NCBI GenBank assembly: GCA_025093985.1
Contig: JACAAK010000002.1
Coordinates: 1,674,001 to 1,738,000, forward strand
Length of the DNA stretch: 64,000 nucleotides
From: Calvatia gigantea
Taxonomy: Eukaryota > Basidiomycota > Agaricomycetes > Agaricales > Lycoperdaceae
Direction of reading: 5' to 3'
Of the stretch, positions 57,393 through 64,000 are shown one piece after another (within the stretch, counting starts at the first letter, position 1; every line of letters starts with the position of its first letter). The position numbers were made by a program, and so were the translations under genes. The notes under the pieces are model-generated. The model searched no databases, was not told the origin of the DNA, and was given only the letters and a program-made list of their open reading frames with translations.

Positions 57393-59806
57393 TTATGGGA
57401 GAACACAATCAAGGCTGTACTTTGAGAAGGATTTTTCGGGGAAGTAGCGAGCCCTCACGCTACGGCCGCCAAAGTACCGACCATCGAGCTCACGGACGGT
57501 CTTCCATGCGCCAGCAGGTCCTGCAAAAAGCACAAAGATGCGAACGGCATCTTCAGGATTTGCGGGCGGTGGTTGAACGGGATGCACAACTACGCGTTCG
57601 ACCGTTCCGTTCTTCGAGCATTCATCACCTGGAAAGACGGCTTGAGTCTCAAGCTCCAATTTAAAAAAAGATCTACTAACCTATTTCTTCTCTCAAATCT
57701 TCATCTTCCACGTCTTCCAGATCAACCATGTTCGTAAGCACCACCACCCGGCTCGGCTCACCAAATCTCTCACGATCTTCTTTTCCCTTCGAATCCTCGT
57801 TATTATTGACGATTTTGCCCATCTTCATAAGTGGGTTTGGTCCTGTCGCACTGGCGTGGCCAGGTGAACTGAACTGGTGCCCTTTGTTTTTCCTTTTCCT
57901 TTTCCTTTTCCTTTCCTTTGGCTTGGGATGCCTGCTCGACAACGAGCGCATTGACAATTCCCGAACCGTCCGCACCGAGTCCTTGGCCCTCTTTGTGACC
58001 CCACTTGGCCATCATGCGTGCTGCAAAACTGTGTGGATCAGGTCTACTGTTAAGCATAAAAAATATTTAGCATTTCGATGGGAGTGGAAAGTAAAGAATG
58101 AGTGACTTACGTCGTATCTTCACTCGGAGGAGACACTACAGGTGGTGGTAGTGTGCTTGCCTCGTCTGACGTTGACGGCGGAGGAGGCGGGGCCAAGGCA
58201 GCAAGCGCACTGAGCTTAGCGGCGATCGCAGCAGCGGCCTTTTTCCTCCCCTCAATATCATTCGTGGGTAGTGAACCACCGGGAGCAACACCTGGAGGTG
58301 GTGGGGGAGGTACAGAAGGCGGTGCAAAGGGATTAAACGCAAGCGGTGGGGGCGAAGGAGACTTGGGTCTTGGTACTGGGGACGGTGGTTGTGGTTGGGT
58401 GCGGGTCATTGTGGACATGGCTAGTCGACGTAGATAGGCTTCTTCTCCCGTTTCGTCCTTTGGTAACGGGGCAAGGGGTTGTTGGGGACTGGGGACAGTT
58501 GTCGTTGTTATCGTAGGTATCTTGGGGTTGGGCGTCTTCGGGAGGCGTGGATGGTGGTCTAAAGCCTCTCGACATGGCGAGACGACGTTGATAGGCTTCA
58601 TCGCCCGTAAGATCACGGTCAACTTGTGCAGGTGCTGATGCTGCCACTACACTATCCATAGGCTGGTCGGCATCGCGTCGACGGTCCTCAACATCATCCC
58701 TACGACTCCAGCGATCGTAGTGTTCCTCGAAACGACCTGCAATTAGTTAGCAATGGGTTCACACTTGATTGATTAGGGTTGGGATGTGTACCTGCTTTGC
58801 GTGGTCTTTCCTCGTCCTCCGAAGGGGTGTACTCGCTGTCAGAGTAGCTCCCACCCCTTCTCATGCGCTTCCTCTCCTCCATCCTTCGTTCCTCCATTAA
58901 CCTCTCCCGTCGTTCAATGCGTTCCTTCTGCTTCCACACCTTGTACTCGTTGTAGTCATCCGGCCGTAAGGGGTCGTATTGTTCCAGAGGATCCCAAACA
59001 GGGACCAAAGGAGCGTTTTTATTCTAGATGTGCCGGGTTTCAGAAGTTCCGATGGCTACGAGAGGCATGAGAGCCAGTAAATTCGTGCGCACCTTTTTAT
59101 TTTTCCCTTTCCCGCCATGCCTCTTCTTCTGGTGTTGTTGGGAAGCCCTGAACCCATTGATGTCCTCATCGAGCACCATACTCGGTGGCTTCACCTTCTT
59201 CCCCCATCCCTGGGTCGTGGCGGGGGAAGTAGCCATAGAGGCATCCGCTTCGCCCTCAACCTTTTGGTTATTCAACACCGGAGCGGAATATACGACTGCG
59301 GTAGATGAGATGACAGCGGTGGAAGATAAATTCGCAGTGTTGCTGGTGGCGGGTGCTGTGATAACCGAAGCGCCGACTGGAATACGAGGTGCTGCGGGTT
59401 TGGCTTTTTGATTTGGACGTCTGACGGGTGCAAAGGCGAGCGCGGCGGACCATCCTGTGATTATTCCGGTTGGAAGTTGAGGTCAAGGGGAGGGAAGGGG
59501 GAGCAGTAAGAGAGCGATATTTTAATAAACGAGTTCTAAGGTGTTATGGAGGACAGATAGAGAGATACCGGCTGTGGGTTTAGCGGCGGGTGCCGCTGAT
59601 GATGTTTGTGGTGCAGCTGCAGTTGCAGCAGCTGCGGTTACTTCAGATGGTGGCAGGGTGTCGACGTTGCTGGGTTGGACGGGCGGTTGAGGTTCGGACT
59701 TGGGTTGTTCGGAGATGACGTTGTGCTGTTGTTCTACTGACTGCTGCGTGGTTGCAGATCCAGAGAAGTGGATTCCTCCATAAAGACCGCCCGCTCGGCT
59801 TGTCAT
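57393..59806 (-). CDS. Splicing factor SPF45/RBM17 (G-patch and RRM/UHM), frame broken twice
   Basis: U2AF-homology-motif splicing factor of the early spliceosome. The N-terminus ([20 protein letters not shown]) and low-complexity Ala/Thr/Pro region are followed by [20 protein letters not shown], then [19 protein letters not shown], then Arg/Glu-rich stretches and two EAYxRRLAMSR-type repeats. The G-patch reads [20 protein letters not shown]. The C-terminal UHM-type RRM is [20 protein letters not shown], then [20 protein letters not shown], then [20 protein letters not shown] with [12 protein letters not shown], the typical UHM end. Extra bases occur at about 58524-58527 (GGGG run) and within a Lys-Glu hexanucleotide repeat at about 57885-57920. 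Start ATG 59806; a 33-nt GA/CT repeat sits right upstream. No other break noticed. Confidence 0.92.
57885..57920 (-). repeat. AAGGAA hexanucleotide repeat in the SPF45 coding region (Lys-Glu run)
   Basis: About five copies of AAGGAA on the minus strand encode alternating Lys and Glu just after the G-patch. The reading frame slips by +1 in or next to it, so its length is either variable or mis-called. Confidence 0.75.
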
Positions 59807-59814
59807 GGTGGTTT

Positions 59815-59817
<3 letters not shown>

Positions 59818-59850
<33 letters not shown>
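59818..59850. repeat. Dinucleotide microsatellite (GA/CT) upstream of the SPF45 start codon
   Basis: About 16 GA units on the plus strand, CT on the coding strand of SPF45, ending 11 bases before the ATG at 59806. It probably lies in the 5' UTR and could influence the start site or translation. Likely length-polymorphic. Confidence 0.9.
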
Positions 59851-59854
<4 letters not shown>

Positions 59855-59958
59855 GTGTTGAATGCAGAAACAAAGGATCCAAATTTCCCAGCAGCACGTG
59901 GACACAAATACAGATTTAAATGTTCAGTATTCACAAGCTACACGGCTACTCCAAGCAT

Positions 59959-60441
59959 TTAATTTGAAGAGCCGCAGAGGCCCTCCTTTCCCGTCTTCTT
60001 GCCTGCTTCGTCACCTGTCGCCGTAGAATAGACGTATTTGGCTGCACTCGCTGCCATATCTGTTGCAGCGGCCTATGTAGCCTTTTGGTGTATTCGACCT
60101 ATTATCTATTATGGCCCAGAACCTCGCTGAGGCTCAGAACAATGAAAAAAGACAGGGGTGGGTACCTTTGTTCGATTCGTGATGCAAAGGATCGATGTCG
60201 GTGCTCTCAATGATGCCGGGGTAAGCTTCGATAACACCAGCCTCGTCTTTTGTGTGCTCGGGCATTTTACGAAGCCTCTGTTGCTGATGGCCCGAGGTCG
60301 TTGTGGTAGCACTAAGACGGCCAGTGAGTGTGTCGCCGGCCTGTAAGATAAAGGGAAAGGACTATGTCGAATCCCGTGACTTGACGTATTGAGAGAAGGA
60401 GACGCACGAAATCACCTCCAGGATGTTGGTTCAAAGACATA
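59959..60441 (-). CDS. Small unrecognised protein, about 102 aa, three exons
   Basis: Exons 60441-60408, 60340-60166 and 60059-59959 join through standard GT-AG introns. They give MSLNQHPGGDFAGDTLTGRL (start), then STTTTSGHQQQRLRKM-like Thr/Gln-rich sequence, PEHTKDEAGVIEAYPGIIES with TDIDPLHHESNKD, and a C-terminus MAASAAKYVYSTATGDEAGK then KTGKEGLCGSSN. It is hydrophilic, with a Lys/Gly-rich end, no signal peptide and no membrane helix. A TATA box (TATATAAA at 60499-60506 on the minus strand) stands 58 bases upstream of the ATG, which supports a real gene. I do not recognise a family; a small stress-induced fungal protein is one guess with no direct evidence. It is too fragmented to show as one open frame, and is easily overlooked. 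Confidence 0.68.
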
Positions 60442-60498
60442 GTGTGCGATGAGATAAAACAAAGGAGTTAATAGGGGACTTGTGAGAGCAGGTTCCAG

Positions 60499-60506
60499 TT
60501 TATATA
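60499..60506 (-). promoter_or_regulatory. TATA box of the 102-aa protein gene
   Basis: TATATAAA on the minus strand, 58 bases before the start codon at 60441, the usual spacing for a fungal TATA-driven gene with a short leader. Confidence 0.65.
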
Positions 60507-60584
60507 GCAGAAGGCGTAGAGGGATGACGTCAAGGGAAATGAACGAAGCAAAGTCTAGAAGGAGTCGACTCCATTTCAACTAAA

Positions 60585-61416
60585 TCACCATACCTCGAGC
60601 CTATCCCGGCCAAAGTACTTTTCTCGTGCCTCACGACTTAGCACGTGCACCGCAAAGTCTCCAGCATCGACCATTGCCCAACCGTTTCCCATCCTACGTT
60701 TTGACTTTGGAGGTAGGGGAAGTGGAGGGTTTACTGTCGCCAACTGTCACCGCCGCAGGATACCGTCAGACGAGCAGCATTTTTAGTATATAAGTATACT
60801 GGATGACCCACTGTTTTGCGTATCACCCGTACGACAGACTCAATAGCGCCACGGTTCTCTGTCCCCTCTTTAACCTGTATAAAAGTAGTATAGTAAGTAG
60901 TCTTGGAGCACTTTGTTCATCAACATGAACGTAAAATTAAAATAATAAAAATAAAAAATAAATAAATAAATAAATTACACGCACCTGAGCCATGACAGTC
61001 CAACTCCAGATACCACCAGGAACGTCAAACATGGAGTCACCTCCATACGTAGAGCCACGTTTCCGTCTTCCTTGTGGTGCTTTTAGAGGCAAGGGAGGGC
61101 CAGGCAGAGGATTAACTGTATGGGAAGCTACCAGCGTGGCTTGGTCCAAATGTGGCGATCGAGCAAGTGCGGCATGGACTAGTCTGACTGGCTCCGGTGC
61201 GCCTTCAGGCACAGCAGCATTCATTGTTGTTGGCGGTTGTGCTGGTTTGAGGTGCGGTGGTAGTTGACGTGAGGGAGGATGCTCATATTGTTGATCTACA
61301 AACCATGGAACTGGGGCCGCGCTGTCTGTGGTAAATGTGCGTGGAAAGTGTGGTGCGACTGGTGCGAGGCTGCGGGCGAGGGATGTGCGCACAAGCTGGC
61401 TGAGGCAACTGTGCAT
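60585..61416 (-). CDS. Mitochondrial RsfS/Atp25-type oligomerization-domain protein
   Basis: Three exons (61416-60985, 60874-60812, 60743-60585) join in phase to 217 aa. The N-terminus MHSCLSQLVRTSLARSLAPV is basic and amphipathic, a likely mitochondrial import signal. A Pro-rich linker follows (HLKPAQPPTTMNAAVPEGAP), then a RsfS/Iojap-like fold region: GGIWSWTVMAQ spliced to VKEGTENRGAIESVVRVIRK, and PPKSKRRMGNGWAMVDAGDF with AVHVLSREAREKYFGRDRLE, where D-x-GDFxVHV...REKYF is the family core (bacterial RsfS has a DxGDVVVHIF motif). RsfS silences ribosomes; the fungal Atp25 N-terminal domain is related and serves ATP9 expression or ribosome assembly. Which role applies is unknown. The first intron (60875-60984) is T-rich on the coding strand with TTTA repeats. 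Confidence 0.68.
60931..60976. repeat. A/T-rich TAAA-type repeat inside an intron
   Basis: Runs of TAAA, ATAA and A-homopolymers on the plus strand fill most of the first intron of the minus-strand RsfS-type gene. Simple-sequence DNA. Confidence 0.8.
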
Positions 61417-61572
61417 TGTGGTTGAGAAGTGCCGGTGAAGCTTTGAGAAAAGTGAACAAGTTTGTGTGCGGGATTATTTGAGCGAACCCAAAAGAGGAAA
61501 AAGTTACCTAAAGCAGAAGGGTTATGAAGCGGACTGACGACAGGACCTTTCTTTTTCGCCCACCAAAAAACG

Positions 61573-62441
61573 ATGGGCGCACGCGCAGGAATCGTCGTCT
61601 GCGTCACATCTTTTCTTCTTGGTAAATTGTCTTTTTTCATTGGAAGAATTACCATGCTCACCCTCCTCTCCAGGTGCACTCTTCACACACTGGATCGCAG
61701 ACTCTCTCACCCTCTGGAAGTCCCCAGTCACAGACGAGCACCTATGGACTGCCGCATCCTACTACGCTATCCTCACAAGAGGTCCCCCTGAGATCCTCTA
61801 TTTCCTCTTTGCTATTCTCCTTCTAGGAGCTTCTACCATTCTCTGGAGCTTTGGTGATGGCCAGGCTGGCAACTTGATGTTCGATGGCGGCAGTATCTGT
61901 ACGACTTCCTCACCTCCCCCTCTCTCTTCCATTTTTCTAACATATGCTTTTTCAGTCCTATTCGGACTCACTGCCGCGATGTATATTTATACAGTTCTTC
62001 CAGGTACGCCTATTCTTCACTACCCCCTCTTTCTTCCATCCCCCTCTCTCAGCTGAGTGCTCATCACAACATTTATATATAGACCTACTCCCACGCTTCC
62101 AATCCCTCCCCGCACACGGCCTCAAAGACCCCTTTCCTCGCGCGCTGCGTCAGTCTACTCTTGAACTCGCATCAAACAACCTATTCTGCAGCGTCGCCCT
62201 CACCGGTGTCCTCGCCCTCCAAGCCGGTCGCTTCTGGGCCGAGACACCCGACAGTGATGACGAAGAATTTGTTCTCGTCGATCCACCTACACCAGAGGAA
62301 CAGCAGGAACAGCAATCGCAACCACAAGAAAAGTCCGCGTCTGGTTCCGCGACTAGCAATTCCACAGCATTGAAAGAGCGCCTGTCCCTCTCTTCTGACG
62401 ATAAGGTTAAACCCCTCCTCCAACAGCGGGTTCAGCCATGA
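61573..62441 (+). CDS. SHR3: ER chaperone Shr3 for amino-acid permeases
   Basis: ER membrane packaging chaperone needed for amino-acid permeases to fold and leave the ER. Four exons: MGARAGIVVCVTSFLLG is spliced to ALFTHWIADSLTLWKSPVTD (the family's N-terminal LLFxHWxADxxxLW motif), then HLWTAASYYAILTRGPPEIL and YFLFAILLLGASTILWSFGD (membrane helix), DGQAGNLMFDGGSI spliced to FLFGLTAAMYIYTVLP, and a third part ASNNLFCSVALTGVLALQAG with the last helix. Four membrane helices are expected. The C-terminal cytosolic tail is acidic/Gln-rich (PPTPEEQQEQQSQPQEKSAS). All junctions keep phase; no frame break. The window also contains a permease (44057-46336) that is a probable client. Confidence 0.93.
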
Positions 62442-62796
62442 ATGAATAAAATGACAATCATCTTCACTCACACCACAAAATTTGACCCACTGTTTTTTTG
62501 TCAAACCCCCTTAACCCCCTTAACCCCCTCTCCCTCCCCTCACCGAATCTCTCTTACCAAAAGAGAACTCTTCTTTTATATACCAAAAAAAAAAAAACAT
62601 ATGATTTACCCCATTTATTTGTGATTGCTCGTTGGGATGGAATGTAATTATAACTAGTTGATCGCACGTTAGTGGCATGCTACAATAATAGTTCCAGGGA
62701 AATCAACGCCCATTCACTCTCCGTATATATATATCTATTCTGCTGCACGCTAAGTGAAGCGTATATAATATTAAGCAACTATAGTATAGAAAAAGT
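62442..62796. other. Convergent 3' region between SHR3 and the LETM1 gene
   Basis: 355 bases. Contains three CCCCCTTAA-like units at about 62504-62531, an A12-13 run near 62586 and a TATATATAT run near 62722-62732, probably in 3' UTRs. No gene seen. Confidence 0.4.
62504..62531. repeat. Short CCCCCTTAA tandem-like repeat
   Basis: Three imperfect copies of ACCCCCTTA follow one another after the SHR3 stop. It resembles a C-rich telomere-like repeat only in composition; too short to mean more than simple sequence. Confidence 0.6.
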
Positions 62797-64000
62797 CTAC
62801 TGATCCTGCACGATATCCTCCTTACGCGGCTTCGAGTTCTTAATCTCATTTCCCTGCCCAATAATCGACTGCGCCTCATCATCCACCAAAATCCCAAGAC
62901 CTTCCTCCCTCACAAGTCCAAGCACATGCTCCAACTCTACATACCCATCCTTATCCACATCTAATTTCTGAGTCACACCTTGCGCAATCTCAGTATCCGG
63001 CTTATGCTTAATCACATCCAACGCCTTTTCCAGATCCTGCACAGAAATCCGACCTTGGGGGTCAGCAGAAATCATTTGCAAAGAATTGCCAACTTTAGCG
63101 TCGTATTCTTGGAGTTGCGTGTCAATCTTCGTGAGCATCGTCCGAATACGTTTCGTCAAAGCCCCTGAAGGTGATTTGGGGTCTTCTTCAGCTTGAAGGT
63201 TTTCTTCCATGAGCGCTGCCAATTCGGCGCGCTCTTTCAAAACGGATGATTTGGAGGAGAGGATGGAGAGTGCTTCTGCCAGTTCTTTAAGTTGTTCGGT
63301 CGTCATACGCGCATTGTCAGGTTCAGGCATTTCGCAGATGAGCTACAAAAAGCAAGTTAAACAAACGATAATATTATCAAGACTTGAGAATGACATACCT
63401 CAGAGTCAGGCAACAAGGATTGGGCAGTGCGAGCTTCCAGCTCCGCAGCTTCGCGAGCAGCTCGTCTCGCATCCTCTTCCTTTTGCTCCTGTTCCTCCTC
63501 GTCTTCAATGAAGCTCCTGCTGCTGCTGCAGAACCTCCAACTTTTGCTTATAACTTGCGTTATCCAAATCTACCTCCAACTCGGCTTCATTAAGCAAGTT
63601 ATCGGGGAGACCGCAGAGCACCATTTCGATAGCTTTGAATAATCGCAGTCTTCCCATCCTCGTGTTCACCAGGCTTACGATCGAATTGGAACGCACGCCC
63701 AAGAACGAGGAGGACACCAGAGACACGATTATGCAAGGTGCAGTTGAATCCAAGTGGATAATTCCTCGCGTAATCGAGCAGGGGAAACACCACTCGTGCG
63801 GATACCACGACTCTGACATGCAGCTTGTAACTCTGTGACGGAGAGTGTGTCGACGGCTTCTTGGTCGATGAGTTGGTCGTCCCGGCGGAGATTGACGAGG
63901 CGGGAACGAATAGCACCGCGGAGGAAGTTGTCTGTGCCAAAGGCATTGAGACCCATGTATCTTGACATAGAGACGAGTTGAGGGCGGGAGAGGTTGTCCA
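62797..64000 (-). CDS. LETM1/Mdm38 mitochondrial inner-membrane protein, partial, frame broken three times
   Basis: Part of the C-terminal half; the N-terminus lies beyond position 64000. LETM1 proteins support K+/H+ (or Ca2+) exchange and mitochondrial translation at the inner membrane. Visible are SRYMGLNAFGTDNFLRGAIR, the LETM1 ribosome-binding-like domain opening, then LRREDQ-type region (DDQLIDQEAVDTLSVTELQA), GVLLVLGRAFQFDRKPGE, then VLCGLPDNLLNEAELEVD and KQKLEVLQQQQEL. A long coiled coil follows, and the EF-hand KLDVDKDGYVELEHVLGLVR with D-x-D-x-D-G spacing near the C-terminus, finishing KPRKEDIVQDQ. Extra bases break the frame near 63507-63513, 63634-63636 and 63733-63735. Stop codon on the minus strand at 62797-62799. 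Confidence 0.9.

Noticed and set aside
62504..62531. Telomere-like CCCCCTTAA repeat
   Set aside because: Only three imperfect units inside a gene-dense region; simple sequence is the better reading.
2562..63735. Programmed +1 frameshifting as the explanation for the frame breaks
   Set aside because: Sites share no heptamer or stop codon context and hit ten unrelated housekeeping genes; sequencing insertion errors fit better. Kept only as an alternative to test.
1..64000. Mobile elements, CRISPR arrays, viral insertions or a biosynthetic cluster
   Set aside because: No transposase, reverse transcriptase, long terminal repeats, spaced repeats, viral genes or clustered tailoring enzymes were seen; the lone dioxygenase has no cluster partners.

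Overview
The window looks like nuclear DNA of a filamentous basidiomycete, most likely an Agaricomycete. Almost every gene is cut by many short (about 45-75 nt) GT-AG introns with CTNA-type branch points, genes are packed on both strands with very short shared promoters, and the gene set is fungal (Stu2/Alp14-type XMAP215, Tec1-like TEA factor, Shr3, Rmd5/Gid2, Src1/Heh). I see no viral, transposon, CRISPR or secondary-metabolite cluster. I support 27 genes; the last one runs off the right edge.

Layout from left to right: a 7 kb XMAP215-type microtubule polymerase (minus), a 2-oxoglutarate/Fe(II) dioxygenase (plus), APC/C subunit Apc5 (minus) head to head with ribosome-biogenesis factor Noc3 (plus), a TEA/ATTS transcription factor (minus) head to head with ESCRT-I Vps23 (plus), then a 2.7 kb stretch with no recognisable gene. 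Next come the inner-nuclear-membrane protein Src1/Heh (minus), a tiny IF1-like ATPase inhibitor (plus), mitochondrial sulfide:quinone oxidoreductase (minus), an Mso1-like protein (plus), a GPI-anchored serine-rich cupredoxin (plus), a NEPRO/Rmp1-like nucleolar protein (minus), AP-1 beta (plus), an OTUD6-type deubiquitinase (minus), a SmgGDS-like armadillo protein (plus), a peroxisomal enoyl-CoA isomerase (plus), an amino-acid permease (plus), pirin (plus), Nsa1 (minus), Rmd5/Gid2 (plus), a TBC Rab-GAP (plus), SDH flavoprotein (plus), splicing factor SPF45 (minus), an unrecognised 102-aa protein (minus), a RsfS/Atp25-type mitochondrial protein (minus), Shr3 (plus) and LETM1/Mdm38 (minus, partial).

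This is a housekeeping neighbourhood, not an island: the genes belong to ordinary trafficking, mitochondrial, ribosome-biogenesis and ubiquitin pathways and do not form one pathway. Loose functional pairs are Shr3 with the permease it would chaperone, and SDH1, SQR, IF1, LETM1 and the RsfS-like protein in mitochondria.

The most striking window-wide signal is a set of at least 16 single-base reading-frame breaks in ten otherwise intact, mostly essential genes. Every one is a +1 (one extra base); I found no convincing -1. The simplest explanation is uncorrected insertion errors in a long-read assembly, and anyone using automatic gene models here should expect truncated or split proteins. Three probable GC-AG introns, several genes missed by simple ORF searches, and a few small repeats and hairpins are the other points worth a look. 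Splice sites were assigned by eye from consensus sites, phase and family similarity recalled from memory; no alignment or database search was run.
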